Assembly (NCBI GenBank): GCA_031376285.1
Contig: JANMDN010000080.1
Location: forward strand, 31,032 to 95,031
Length of the DNA stretch: 64,000 bases
Direction of reading: 5' to 3'
From: JANMDN01 sp031376285
GTDB lineage: Bacteria; Actinomycetota; Thermoleophilia; Miltoncostaeales; Miltoncostaeaceae
Both the position numbers and the translations under genes were made by a program. Under the pieces are notes generated by a model. It was given only the letters and a program-made list of their open reading frames with translations. It was not told where the DNA came from and searched no databases. Numbering within the stretch: position 1 is the stretch's first letter; each line of letters opens with the position of its first letter. Positions 9,824 to 18,153 of this stretch are shown here, piece by piece.

Positions 9824-11056
9824 ATGACCGTGACGCCTGCCGCTGACGCTCGCTACGACGTTCTCGTCGTCGGATCCGGCGGGGCAGGGATGTCCGCGGC
9901 GCTCGCAGCCCGAGCGCAGGGCGCCTCGGTGATGCTCGTGACGAAATCCGCCCTGGGCGCGTCGAACACGGGCCGGGCCCAAGGGGGCATCCAAGCGGCG
10001 GTCGGCGACGGCGACAGCGTGCAGTCGCACTTCGAGGACACGTTCGCGGCCGGGCATCACGACGGCACGCCGGACCTTGTCCGAGTGCTGACCGAGAGCG
10101 GCCCCGAGGCGATTGCTTGGCTCGACGCGATCGGTGTCGAGTTCAGTCGCGAGGGAGCGGACCTGCGGGTCATCCGCTGCGGCGGGGCCAGCCGTCCGCG
10201 CCTGTTGCAGGCCGGTGAACGGACGGGCGCCGACATGGTCAAGGCACTTCGCGAGGCCGTACGACAGAGCGCGGCGACGGTTCTCGAGTCCGCCGCGCTT
10301 GATCGACTCGAGCCGAACGGCAGCGGTTGGGGAGCGGCGATTCGCTATGGACGCGACGGGTCGACCATGCGGATCCACGCGCGCGCCATCGTGCTGGCCG
10401 CTGGCGGTGGCCTCGGCGGTGAGGCCGCGCGTCTGGGTATCGGCAGCACCAACCATCCGGATGCAACCCCTGAGGTGCTCGAGCTGGCGATCGCGCTTGG
10501 CGCCGAGACGGTGCATCTCGACAGCTGGCAGCAGCACCCGACCGGGTCGGTCTGGCCCGAACCGCTCGCCGGATACGCGCTTCCCGAGACGACGCGCTCC
10601 TACGGCGCGACCCTGCACGGAGGCGACGGTGCGCGGTTTGTCGACGAGCTTGCCCCACGCGATGTGGTCGCCGCAGGCATCATTTCGGCCGTCGACACCG
10701 GGAACGGCGTGACGGCCCCGAATGGTCGGGAGGCGGTCTGGCTCGACACGACCGCGATCGATCGTGAGAACGGCGCCGGCTTCACCATCGCCCGTCTGCG
10801 CTACGTGCACAACCGCTATCTCAAGGCCGGCATCGACATCACCAAGGAGCGCGTCCTCGTGTACCCCGTCCTGCATTACCGAAACGGCGGCCTGTGGATC
10901 GACCGCGATGGCGCGACCACCCTGCCGGGTGTCTATGGGGCCGGCGAGATCACCGGAGGCGTCCATGGAACGAATCGGCTGATGGGGAACTCCCTGCTTG
11001 ACACGGTCGTCTACGGACGGCGAGCAGGGGCGGCCGCGGCCCGGTGGGCGAAATGA
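9824..11056 (+). CDS. FAD flavoprotein of the FrdA/SdhA/NadB family, lacking the C-terminal domain
   Basis: 410 residues. The N-terminal FAD-binding motif is VVGSGGAGMSAALAA, followed by ASNTGRAQGGI. The conserved substrate/FAD region HYRNGGLWID and GTNRLMGNSLLDTVVYGRRAG near the C terminus carries the His and Arg expected for a dicarboxylate oxidoreductase or L-aspartate oxidase. The protein stops there, about 130 residues short of NadB or FrdA, so the helical C-terminal domain is absent. Its stop overlaps the ATG of the ComA-like gene (ATGA), so the two are translationally coupled. A role in oxidising or reducing a sulfonated or dicarboxylic C3/C4 acid is inference from that neighbour. Confidence 0.75.
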   Translation: MTVTPAADARYDVLVVGSGGAGMSAALAARAQGASVMLVTKSALGASNTGRAQGGIQAAVGDGDSVQSHFEDTFAAGHHDGTPDLVRVLTESGPEAIAWLDAIGVEFSREGADLRVIRCGGASRPRLLQAGERTGADMVKALREAVRQSAATVLESAALDRLEPNGSGWGAAIRYGRDGSTMRIHARAIVLAAGGGLGGEAARLGIGSTNHPDATPEVLELAIALGAETVHLDSWQQHPTGSVWPEPLAGYALPETTRSYGATLHGGDGARFVDELAPRDVVAAGIISAVDTGNGVTAPNGREAVWLDTTAIDRENGAGFTIARLRYVHNRYLKAGIDITKERVLVYPVLHYRNGGLWIDRDGATTLPGVYGAGEITGGVHGTNRLMGNSLLDTVVYGRRAGAAAARWAK

Positions 11057-11808
11057 CGGCGCCCTCCTTTCTCGACCTGCCCGAGCGCCCCGCGCGACCG
11101 CGCGAGACGGGGATCACGCATGTGATGGACAAGGGGCTTTCGATCCCTCAGATCGAGGGACTCTTCGCAACGGCCGGCGACTACGTCGACATCGTGAAAC
11201 TCGGCTGGGGGACGTCGTATGTCACCGCGAACCTTCGCGAGAAGCTCGACTGCTACCGCGACAAAGGGGTTGTGGTCGTCCTCGGCGGGACGTTCTTCGA
11301 GGTCTGCCTCAGTCAGGGCAAGCTCGACGAGTGGCTCCGCTTCGTCGATGAACTTGGCCTGACCCACGTCGAGGTCTCGGACGGGACGATTCAGATCCCC
11401 CACGACGAGAAGCTGGAGCACATCAGCCGCCTCGCGGCGGACTACATCGTCCTCTCGGAGGTCGGCTCGAAGGACGACCAGGTCGTCGTCGCGCCGTATC
11501 GCTGGGTCCACATGATCGAATCCGAGATCGCTGCCGGCGCGTGGAAGGTCATCACCGAGGCCCGCGAGACCGGCACCGCGGGCATCTTCCGCGCCGACGG
11601 AGAGGTCCGGATGGGTCTCATCGAGGAGATCGCGAACCGAATCGCCGTCGAACAGCTGCTCTTCGAGGCCCCACAGAAGGCGCAGCAGGTGTGGTTTGTT
11701 CGCGAGTTCGGCCCGAACGTCAACCTCGGAAACATCCCGCCTGACGATGTCATCTCCCTCGAAACGATCCGCCTCGGTCTGCGCTCCGACACACTGGCCG
11801 GCGCCTGA
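11053..11808 (+). CDS. ComA-like phosphosulfolactate synthase
   Basis: 251 residues, the usual family length. ComA adds sulfite to phosphoenolpyruvate to give (R)-phosphosulfolactate, the first step of coenzyme M or sulfolactate synthesis. Family blocks seen: ITHVMDKGLS, DIVKLGWGTSY, VVVLGGTFFEVC, HVEVSDGTIQIP and EFGPNVNLGNIPPDDVI. The ATG at 11053 overlaps the flavoprotein stop; a GTG at 11044 is in frame but less attractive. No ComB, ComC or ComDE homologue follows. The same fold occurs in the plant heat-stress protein Hsa32, so the reaction is likely but not proven by family alone. Confidence 0.8.
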   Translation: MTAPSFLDLPERPARPRETGITHVMDKGLSIPQIEGLFATAGDYVDIVKLGWGTSYVTANLREKLDCYRDKGVVVVLGGTFFEVCLSQGKLDEWLRFVDELGLTHVEVSDGTIQIPHDEKLEHISRLAADYIVLSEVGSKDDQVVVAPYRWVHMIESEIAAGAWKVITEARETGTAGIFRADGEVRMGLIEEIANRIAVEQLLFEAPQKAQQVWFVREFGPNVNLGNIPPDDVISLETIRLGLRSDTLAGA

Positions 11809-11810
11809 GT

Positions 11811-13550
11811 TCAGGGCTGGATCGAGACCGCCCGCGAGAACTGGAGTGTGCGGGACCGTCCCGGGGACCTGACCTCAAGGCGGTAACGGCCGGGTCGCGG
11901 CCGGAAGGTGAGGGCGAACTCACCGGAGATCTCGACGACGCGTGACTGAGCTGCCTTCCCCGTTTGCGTGTTGGTCAGCGTCACCCGGAGGCGAGCGGGC
12001 TTCGTGGCAAGGCCAGAGAGGATGGTTCTCGTGCGTCCACTGGTCACTCGCAGGCGACGGAGCCCGGCCTTCGACGACGAGCTTGAGCCGTTTGCCAAAC
12101 GAGGGAGATCTGCCGGACCAAGGGCGTTCGTGCTGCTCCTGACAACCTCGACGACGTCGCTCGCGGGGGCGGGCACCGGCCGGCCCGCGGCCATCGCGAC
12201 CGCCGCAAGTGCGTCGAGGGCGCCTGCGCCGCTTGCGAGCTCCTGTCCGGGGGCTCCCACGTCACGCGCCGTGGAGCGCAGGATCCGCGAGATCTCGTCA
12301 GTCGTGATCGTCGGGTTTGCTTGGCGCATCATCGCGGCCGTCGCGGCGACGGCCGGAGCGGCCATGCTCGTCCCGGTGAAGGTCATCCAACCGCGACCGT
12401 AACCGCTCATGATTCCCACTCCGGGCGCGACCAAATCGGGCTTGCGCACGAGCGTTCCCGCGGCCGGCCCGGTGCCGTCGGTGGCCTTCCAGATGAACTC
12501 GCTGCGCCCCGAGAATGAGGGGATCTCGTGCGACTGATCGTAGGCGCCGACCGTGATCACCTCAGGGTAGCCGGCGGGGCTTCCCACCGAACCGTTGTTG
12601 CCTGAGGCAAAGACCGGGGTGATACCGAGCCCGAGCCACGACTGCAGGAGCGGTCGAAACCACGGGTCGTTCGGGTCCGGGGCGCTCCACGAGTTGTTGA
12701 CGACGGATGGAGCATCGGCGGTCTGTGGGTTTCCGTCTGGGTCGGCCATCCACTGGGCAGCCGCAAGAAGCGCGGACCCTGAGCCGATACCAGAGCTGTC
12801 CATGGCCTTCGCGACGAGGACCCGAGCTCCAGGCGCGACGCCGATCTGGGCGCCTCCAAACGGCGCTCCGACCATCGTCGACGCGGTGTGTGTGCCGTGG
12901 CCGTTGTCGTCGTAGGCTGAGCTGTGGCCGCCGACGAAGTCCTTGAAGCCGGCGATCCGGCCGGCAAGGGCCGGGTTTGCCGGGTCCGCACCGGTGTCGA
13001 TGCTGCCGATCGTCGTTCCCCGACCGTCGTATCCGAGCTGATTCCAGACCCGAGGGGCTTGGACGTCAGTGGCGCCCCAGTTGCCGGTTCCGGGATCGCT
13101 GAGGGGCGTCGTTTGGAGGCCAGCGATTCGGGCCACCGGCGCGTCGAGCTGAACCGACTTGACATCAGGTCGTACCGCGAGTTCGGCCACTTCGATCGCG
13201 TTTGCCCGGCCTGCGACCGCGTTCACCAGCCAGAGCTGGGAAACAGCACCCCCCGAGGACAGCACGCGCGCCACGCCCCCCTGGCTTTCGCGCGCTGTCC
13301 GCCGAAGGGCTCGCTCGAACCGGGCGTGATCATCACCGAATCTCGCTGGACTCACCCGCCGCTTCAACACGACGACGACCGGCACCCGATCGCCCTGCTG
13401 GCGAGCGGCAAGTGCACGAGCGACCCGTACGTCGACCGTCGCGCCGACGGCGCTGGCGCCCCCGACCGACAGGGACGCAAGCGCCGTGATTGATGCCAGC
13501 ATCCGGCGTCCATGCCGATTTGCTGGGCGATCCTTGCCCATTGCTGCCAT
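11811..13550 (-). CDS. Secreted subtilisin-like serine protease (S8)
   Basis: 579 residues. A basic N terminus and hydrophobic stretch (SITALASLSVGGASA) act as signal peptide, followed by an inhibitor-I9-like propeptide (VPVVVVLKRRVSP...VKSVQLDAPV). The catalytic triad is visible: Asp in TIGSIDTGAD, His in DNGHGTHTAS and Ser in TGTSMAAPAVA, with the oxyanion Asn in FASGNNGSVG. A C-terminal extension of about 110 residues ends in a beta-rich segment. It converges on the ComA-like gene with only 2 bp between stops, so the two transcripts probably overlap. Confidence 0.92.
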   Translation of the reverse strand: MAAMGKDRPANRHGRRMLASITALASLSVGGASAVGATVDVRVARALAARQQGDRVPVVVVLKRRVSPARFGDDHARFERALRRTARESQGGVARVLSSGGAVSQLWLVNAVAGRANAIEVAELAVRPDVKSVQLDAPVARIAGLQTTPLSDPGTGNWGATDVQAPRVWNQLGYDGRGTTIGSIDTGADPANPALAGRIAGFKDFVGGHSSAYDDNGHGTHTASTMVGAPFGGAQIGVAPGARVLVAKAMDSSGIGSGSALLAAAQWMADPDGNPQTADAPSVVNNSWSAPDPNDPWFRPLLQSWLGLGITPVFASGNNGSVGSPAGYPEVITVGAYDQSHEIPSFSGRSEFIWKATDGTGPAAGTLVRKPDLVAPGVGIMSGYGRGWMTFTGTSMAAPAVAATAAMMRQANPTITTDEISRILRSTARDVGAPGQELASGAGALDALAAVAMAAGRPVPAPASDVVEVVRSSTNALGPADLPRLANGSSSSSKAGLRRLRVTSGRTRTILSGLATKPARLRVTLTNTQTGKAAQSRVVEISGEFALTFRPRPGRYRLEVRSPGRSRTLQFSRAVSIQP

Positions 13551-13665
13551 GCACTAGGTATCGGCCTTACGGGACCGCAAGTGATCCCCCGTGACGCGGG
13601 ATGTTTCGTTCACCACGCGTGAGAGCTCGCGCAGATCGCGTGAGCGGGTCGCCCACCGCGGGCGC

Positions 13666-13671
13666 TACCAT
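13666..13671 (+). promoter_or_regulatory. -10 box of a probable leaderless promoter
   Basis: TACCAT lies 6 nt before the GTG at 13678, which would place the transcript start at or near the start codon. The same spacing recurs at several other genes in this window. Confidence 0.45.
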
Positions 13672-13677
13672 CTGAAG

Positions 13678-14118
13678 GTGCCGGTTTTCATTTGCCCAGG
13701 TTGCGGCGCCCGTGAGGCGGCGGCCGAACGGACCATGGGTCATCAGCCTCGGGGCTGCTCGCGCTGCGGCTTTGGCTTCCAGTTCGAGCTGATGGACGAC
13801 TACTACCCCGGGCCGCGAACGGCGCTCCTTGTCTGTGACCGCGAACGCCGCGTGATCGCCGCGGGCCTATCGACGGTCGCCATCACCGGGTACCGGGAGC
13901 GGGAACTCCTGGGGCGCGGCATCGTCGATCGCCTAGGAATCGCCGATTTCCCGGGCGACGACCCCACAGTTACCGCGATTGAGTGGGGAGTTCGGGCGCT
14001 CGGTGTGACATGCTCATTTCGACCGAACGGGGTCAATGCGTCGCGGCCAGCGACGCTCGATTGCTTCCCGGCATACGACGACGACGGAGGGCTCCTCGTG
14101 GCTCTTACCGCGCGATGA
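13678..14118 (+). CDS. Zinc-ribbon plus PAS-like small regulatory protein
   Basis: 146 residues from the GTG at 13678. The frame extends back to 13591, but the zinc ribbon begins right at this GTG. Two CxxC knuckles, CPGCG and CSRCG, form a rubredoxin-like zinc ribbon; the rest (ALLVCDRERRVIAAGLSTVAITGY, then ELLGRGIVDRLG) looks like a PAS sensory fold that binds something or pairs with a partner. It carries no output domain. It is coupled by an ATGA overlap to the aldo/keto reductase. Function unknown. Confidence 0.65.
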   Translation: MPVFICPGCGAREAAAERTMGHQPRGCSRCGFGFQFELMDDYYPGPRTALLVCDRERRVIAAGLSTVAITGYRERELLGRGIVDRLGIADFPGDDPTVTAIEWGVRALGVTCSFRPNGVNASRPATLDCFPAYDDDGGLLVALTAR

Positions 14119-15134
14119 GCATGGAGCTGCGGCGCCTCGGCACCACTGAGCTCGAGCTGACGACCATCGGCCTCGGAACGTGGGTCTTCGGTGGACGGTG
14201 GGGAGGAGCGGATGACGACGACTCCGTCGCCGCCTGCCACGCGGCACTCGACGCCGGGATCAACTGGATCGACACGGCCGACATCTACGGCCAAGGGCGG
14301 GCGGAACAGATTGTTGGTCGGGTCGTGCGGGAGCGCCGTGACGACGTGATCGTCGCGACGAAAGGCGGCGTCGCGTGGGACCTCTCCTCAGGCAGCCTGC
14401 AAATCTGGCGCGAAGCCTCAGCCGACTACCTGCGGATGTCGCTCGAGCGCAGCCTCAAGGCACTCGGACTTGACCACGTCGACCTCTTCCAGGTGCACTG
14501 GCCGGTGCGGGGCGTTCCCGCCGAGGAGACGATCGGCGCCCTCGTCGATCTCCGCGCCGAGGGGAAGATCCGGGCGATCGGCGTGTCGAACTACGACCGC
14601 GGGTTCCTCGAGCGCGCCCATGCGGCGTCGCCGATCGACAGCTTCCAAGTCGGCTACCACGTCTTTCGCGACGAAATCGAGGCCGAGGAACTCCCGTGGT
14701 GCGCCGAGAACAACGTGGGCGTGCTGGCGTACGGGCCGCTCGCGCATGGGCTCCTCACCGGGAAGATGCAAGCGGACGCGACCTTCCCGGCAAACGATTG
14801 GCGAGCATCGAGCGAACTCTTCGCGGACGACGCATTCCCGGAACGGGTGACGGCTGTCGACGCACTCGCAGCAATCGCGGACGAGGCGGGCCGGCCAGGG
14901 GGCGTCGCCGAGCTGGCGGTGGCGTGGGTGCTCCGTCGCCCAGAGGTCACCTCGGCAATCATCGGCGCCCGGAATGCCGATCAGGCGCGGGCGAATGCCG
15001 CGCTTGCGGGCCGTCCGCTCACCGACGACGAGGCGGCCGCCATCGACGCGGTGATCGCGCGCTATCCGCTGACGCGCAGGCACTACGGTCACGGCGAACC
15101 CCCCGACCGCAGCCCCGCGGGGCCTGTGCGGTGA
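14115..15134 (+). CDS. Aldo/keto reductase
   Basis: 339 residues, NAD(P)H-dependent reductase of carbonyl compounds. The (beta/alpha)8 family signatures are present: IGLGTWVFGG, catalytic Asp and Tyr in DTADIYGQGRAE, Lys in VIVATKGG, His in LFQVHWP, and the cofactor loop SAIIGARNADQ. The start at 14115 overlaps the previous stop (ATGA); an ATG at 14121 would also work. It sits between a PAS/zinc-ribbon protein and a degenerate GGDEF protein in one coupled unit; the substrate cannot be told. Confidence 0.9.
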   Translation: MSMELRRLGTTELELTTIGLGTWVFGGRWGGADDDDSVAACHAALDAGINWIDTADIYGQGRAEQIVGRVVRERRDDVIVATKGGVAWDLSSGSLQIWREASADYLRMSLERSLKALGLDHVDLFQVHWPVRGVPAEETIGALVDLRAEGKIRAIGVSNYDRGFLERAHAASPIDSFQVGYHVFRDEIEAEELPWCAENNVGVLAYGPLAHGLLTGKMQADATFPANDWRASSELFADDAFPERVTAVDALAAIADEAGRPGGVAELAVAWVLRRPEVTSAIIGARNADQARANAALAGRPLTDDEAAAIDAVIARYPLTRRHYGHGEPPDRSPAGPVR

Positions 15135-15610
15135 CGCCGAACGGGGCTCTTGGACGGCGCGCCCGTGACACGCGCGGGAGCCAGCCAGCGTTCCTCCCCT
15201 CGGCACCGAGTGAAGCGCTTCCAGCACCCCATGCGTTCGCGTTCGAGCAGGCGCTCACGATCGCCCTCGAACGGGCTCAGCGTTCGCGCCGGGCCCTCAG
15301 CATTGTGCTCGTGGAGATCAACCCGCCGGAGGACGCGGTCGTGGCGCAGATCCTTTCCGTCGTCCGGGAGACGATTCGTGACTCGGATGGCGTTTGGCGC
15401 ACCGAGCCGGACCACCTCTGGATCATGCTGGCCGACGCCGGGGGCCCCTCGGCCGAACCTGCGCTCACTCGCCTTCGGGACGCGATTCGAGCCCGAGACG
15501 CGGCACACGTCCGCATCGGCCGCGCCGCGGCGATGCCCGGCACCGACGCGCAACAGATGCAGGTGGTGGCGGCGTTCGACCTGAGAGTGATCTCGGGAGG
15601 TCCCGAGTAG
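15131..15610 (+). CDS. Small degenerate GGDEF-like protein
   Basis: 159 residues from a GTG whose last bases overlap the reductase stop (GTGA). The body (FEQALTIALERAQRSRRALSI, VVRETIRDSDGVWRTEPDHLW, LADAGGPSAEPALTRLRDAI) follows the layout of a diguanylate cyclase domain, but the GGDEF signature position reads TEPDH, so cyclase activity is unlikely. A c-di-GMP-independent signalling role is possible. The domain call rests on pattern similarity only. Confidence 0.5.
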   Translation: MTPNGALGRRARDTRGSQPAFLPSAPSEALPAPHAFAFEQALTIALERAQRSRRALSIVLVEINPPEDAVVAQILSVVRETIRDSDGVWRTEPDHLWIMLADAGGPSAEPALTRLRDAIRARDAAHVRIGRAAAMPGTDAQQMQVVAAFDLRVISGGPE

Positions 15611-15637
15611 TCGCAGGTCCGATGGGTAGCTTGGTGG

Positions 15638-15665
15638 GGTTTTGGAAGAGATCGCCCCCAAAACC
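15638..15665. terminator. Weak hairpin after the GGDEF-like gene
   Basis: GGTTTTGG and CCAAAACC form an 8-bp perfect stem with a 12-nt loop, 27 bp after the stop at 15610. No T-tract follows, so this is at most a factor-assisted terminator. Confidence 0.3.
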
Positions 15666-15718
15666 AAGTCAGTGCGCCTCGACCGGCCCCCTGGAGTCGG
15701 TACGGCTGCCACTGTCGG

Positions 15719-15752
15719 TTGACAACGTGATCGAGCAGAGTTCCGCTACAAT
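15719..15752 (+). promoter_or_regulatory. Possible promoter of the epimerase gene
   Basis: A perfect TTGACA (15719-15724) and a good TACAAT (15747-15752) stand before the gene, but 22 bp separate them instead of about 17, so only the -10 box is trusted. GGGGAAG at 15763-15769 is a close ribosome-binding site for the GTG at 15772. Confidence 0.4.
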
Positions 15753-15771
15753 CGCGTCGATCGGGGAAGAA

Positions 15772-16668
15772 GTGAAGATCGCAGTCGTCGGTGGGTCTGG
15801 CCTGATTGGTCGTCATCTCACGGTCCTTCTGAGCGGCCGCGGTGACGAGGTGGTTGTGGTGTCCCGCCGCGCGACGCCCGTGCCGGGGGCGCACACCGTT
15901 CTGCGCTGGGACCCGGTTGCCGACGCCGTGCCCGTAGCCCTCGGCGACGTTGACGCGGTCGTCAACCTTGCTGGTGAGTCGATCGTCGGCCGCTGGAGCG
16001 ATTCGAAGAAGCGGGCGATCCGAGAGAGCCGAGTTGTGACCACCACAAAGCTCGCGGAGGTCGTCGGCTCAGGCGGCCCGAGTGTGCTCGTAAACGCCAG
16101 TGCCGTCGGCTTCTACGGCGATCGCGGCGATGCTGAACTGACCGAGCAGAGCGCGCCAGGGACCGGGTTCCTCGCCGATGTCTGCAAGGAGTGGGAGGCG
16201 GCAGCGCTCACGGCCCGCCCGCGTGGCGCACGGGTCGTTGTCGCTCGGACTGGGCTTGTTCTCGCTCGCGAGGGCGGTGCCCTCCCCCCGATGGCCCGCG
16301 CGACAAGGTTCGGTATGGGCGGCCCCCTTGGCGGCGGTCGGCAGTTCTACCCATGGGTGCACATCTCGGACGTGGTCGGCGCAATCGCGTGGGCGCTCGA
16401 CAACGACTCGATCACCGGCCCGATGAACATCACGGCGCCGATCCCGGTCCCGCAGCGCGAGATTGCGACGGCCCTTGGCCAGGAGCTTCACCGACCGGCC
16501 ATCATCCCGGCCCTTCGGCCGGCGATCCGACTACTCCTGGGTGAGGCGGCCGATCTCGTCTTGATGAGCCAGCGTGTCGTTCCGAGGGCGCTGACGCAGT
16601 CCCACTACCGCTTCAACGCCCCGAACCTCGCCGACGCCCTGCACCGGGAACTCGGACCGAGGCCGTAG
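15772..16668 (+). CDS. TIGR01777-family SDR epimerase (YfcH/SulA-like)
   Basis: 298 residues. An N-terminal NAD(P) Rossmann motif VVGGSGLIGRHL is followed by VVNLAGESIVGRWSDSKKRAIRESR and the catalytic-region motif NASAVGFYGDRGD, all diagnostic of the family. The C-terminal FYPWVHISDVV and ALTQSHYRFNAPNLADAL blocks are complete. The start at 15772 is chosen from the Rossmann strand and the nearby GGGGAAG. The physiological substrate of this family is poorly known. Confidence 0.88.
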   Translation: MKIAVVGGSGLIGRHLTVLLSGRGDEVVVVSRRATPVPGAHTVLRWDPVADAVPVALGDVDAVVNLAGESIVGRWSDSKKRAIRESRVVTTTKLAEVVGSGGPSVLVNASAVGFYGDRGDAELTEQSAPGTGFLADVCKEWEAAALTARPRGARVVVARTGLVLAREGGALPPMARATRFGMGGPLGGGRQFYPWVHISDVVGAIAWALDNDSITGPMNITAPIPVPQREIATALGQELHRPAIIPALRPAIRLLLGEAADLVLMSQRVVPRALTQSHYRFNAPNLADALHRELGPRP

Positions 16669-16671
16669 GGG

Positions 16672-16995
16672 TCAGAACCGGCCGAGAGGTTCGAGGCCAG
16701 TCGTTCCGCCGGCTTCGTCGGCAGCGTCACGCTCAGAGTCCTTCGGGAAGCACCGCCTCATCTCACCGTCGACAACGAGCCACTGTTGGCGGATGTGCTC
16801 GCTCATGACCCGGTACTTCGCGCCGGGGAGGTTGCGCAGGAAGTTCAGTGCCTCGGCGTCGATGCGCCCCCGACTACGCGCACGGTCGACGGTGTCTTGG
16901 TACTCCTCAACCATTCGGGACAGATCCTGGTGGATGTACTGGACCTCCCCGAGGATCTTGTCGAGCAATGGGAAGATTTCGTCTTCGTCGGCCAT
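16672..16995 (-). CDS. Small acidic hypothetical protein
   Basis: 107 residues starting with MADEDEIFPLLDKILGEVQ; GGAGGGG at 16998-17004 supports the ATG at 16995 over the longer frame. It appears all-helical, with an amphipathic N-terminal half (EVQYIHQDLSRMVEEY) suited to coiled-coil pairing. No recognised domain. It converges on the epimerase gene with a 3-bp gap and diverges from the tRNA gene. Confidence 0.55.
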   Translation of the reverse strand: MADEDEIFPLLDKILGEVQYIHQDLSRMVEEYQDTVDRARSRGRIDAEALNFLRNLPGAKYRVMSEHIRQQWLVVDGEMRRCFPKDSERDAADEAGGTTGLEPLGRF

Positions 16996-17049
16996 AGCCC
17001 CTCCAGAGCGATTGAAACCGGCTGCGATGCTACCCTTTACCCGCACCGA

Positions 17050-17122
17050 GGGGGATTAGCTCAGCTGGGAGAGCGCCGCCTTTGCAAGGCGGAGGTCGTC
17101 GGTTCGATCCCGTCATCCTCCA
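17050..17122 (+). tRNA. tRNA-Ala (anticodon TGC)
   Basis: A 73-nt cloverleaf: acceptor arms 17050-17056 and 17115-17121 pair with one G-T wobble, D-stem GCTC/GAGC, anticodon stem CCGCC/GGCGG around TTTGCAA with TGC at 17083-17085, and a TTCGATC T-loop. The T-stem has one T-T mismatch. CCA is not encoded. The accessory block begins directly downstream. TACCCT at 17031-17036 may be its -10 box. Confidence 0.93.
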
Positions 17123-17757
17123 CTCGTCGAGAACCCCGGGATGGCCGACAGGAAGCGGGATCGGGGCGCGGTTAGCGCCGCGACCCCGAGGTGCCAGGAA
17201 GCGCCTCGAAACGCCACGATTGGTCACGCCGCGGGCACTCCGAACCGACGTGGCCGCTGGCGTCATCCGTGACTGGTCGCTCCCCGATCCCGAGGCACGT
17301 GGCTACGGCCGGGGCGCCGTGCGCGTCGTCGAGCTCGCCTTCGTACGCACCCGCGGTCACGCAGAAGGTGGTGGCCATCAAGGAGGAGCGGGCGAGCCGC
17401 GCCGAGCGCCGACGTGCCGAGCGGGCGCGCGCGAAGGCGCACCAACTCCGGCGAACGGCGGGTCAACCGGAAGCGCCATAAGGGGCAGCACTCGCGATGA
17501 GGGCAAGGAGCGCGTCGAGGGCCCGCTCCTGGCCCTCATCGAGCGCCAGGTCGAGCTCGGCGCTGGCGCTGGAGCGGCGGAGGGCGCGCAGATTCGGCCT
17601 CAGCAGCGACCGGATACTCGGCCGCGGGCCGCCATGCCGTCCGGCTCGAGGCAGCAGGCGGCGATCACGGGTAGGGCGAGAGTCGTCATGCGACCACTCC
17701 AGAGTCGGACCCCGGTACGGGGGTCAAGGGCCTCCGGGCTCACCCCCGGGTGGTTCA
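17123..17757. other. Gene-poor stretch at the left edge of the accessory block
   Basis: About 635 bp with several open frames but none with a recognisable protein, ribosome site or conserved motif. A very basic 37-codon plus-strand frame (17369-17481) and a short minus-strand frame starting near 17690 with a Cys-rich hydrophobic N terminus are the only pieces that look even faintly gene-like. I read it as junction or remnant DNA. Confidence 0.4.
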
Positions 17758-17765
17758 ATGAACGA

Positions 17766-17781
17766 ATGAACCTACGTTCAT
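17766..17781. promoter_or_regulatory. ArsR/SmtB-type operator
   Basis: ATGAAC-CTAC-GTTCAT is a perfect 6-bp inverted repeat, and a second imperfect one, GTTCAATGAAC, begins at 17754. Both match the TGAAC/GTTCA dyads used by metal-sensing ArsR/SmtB repressors. They lie just upstream of the TACCTT -10 box (17784-17789), which is 7 nt before the regulator's ATG, so bound repressor would block the promoter. Confidence 0.7.
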
Positions 17782-17796
17782 GCTACCTTGACTGCG

Positions 17797-18153
17797 ATGA
17801 GCCATTCGGCCCACCGCGCCCCGAAACCCCTCAGCCGCGAGCTCGCGGGCGAGGTGGCCGATGTGATGCAGGCGCTCGCCACCCCGAGCCGCCTGCTCAT
17901 CCTTGACCGCCTTCGCGCCGGACCCTGCTCGGTGGGCGAGCTCACGGTGGCGATCGGTATGGAGCAGTCGGCGATCTCGCACCAGCTCCGCCTGCTGCGC
18001 CACCTCGGCCTGCTGGTGGGCCAGCGACAGGGGCGCCGGGTCATCTATGCCCTGCACGACAGCCACGTGGGTGACCTCCTCGAGGAGGCGATCGGTCACA
18101 CCGAGCACGTGCGCCTCCGCGATCGATCCGCGTCGAGAGCCAACGCGTCATGA
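17797..18153 (+). CDS. ArsR/SmtB-family metal-responsive repressor
   Basis: 118 residues. The winged helix is clear: LATPSRLLILDRLRAGPCSVGEL, recognition helix EQSAISHQLRLLRHLGLLV, wing RQGRRVIYALHD. The last helix reads DSHVGDLLEEAIGHTEH, with the Asp/His spacing of alpha-5 zinc or cobalt sites (SmtB/NmtR/CzrA type), and there is no alpha-3 Cys pair. It is coupled by ATGA to a CDF exporter, the usual partner. Zinc, cobalt or nickel is the likely signal. Confidence 0.85.
   Translation: MSHSAHRAPKPLSRELAGEVADVMQALATPSRLLILDRLRAGPCSVGELTVAIGMEQSAISHQLRLLRHLGLLVGQRQGRRVIYALHDSHVGDLLEEAIGHTEHVRLRDRSASRANAS

Noticed and set aside
9824..11056. Naming the flavoprotein nadB (L-aspartate oxidase)
   Set aside because: The C-terminal domain is missing, nadA and nadC are not adjacent, and the partner is a ComA-like gene.
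15719..15752. A standard sigma-70 promoter with perfect TTGACA
   Set aside because: The 22-bp gap to TACAAT is too long for a normal -35/-10 pair; only the -10 box is kept as likely.
17369..17481. Short basic protein after the tRNA
   Set aside because: 37 codons, low complexity, no ribosome site; not separable from chance.
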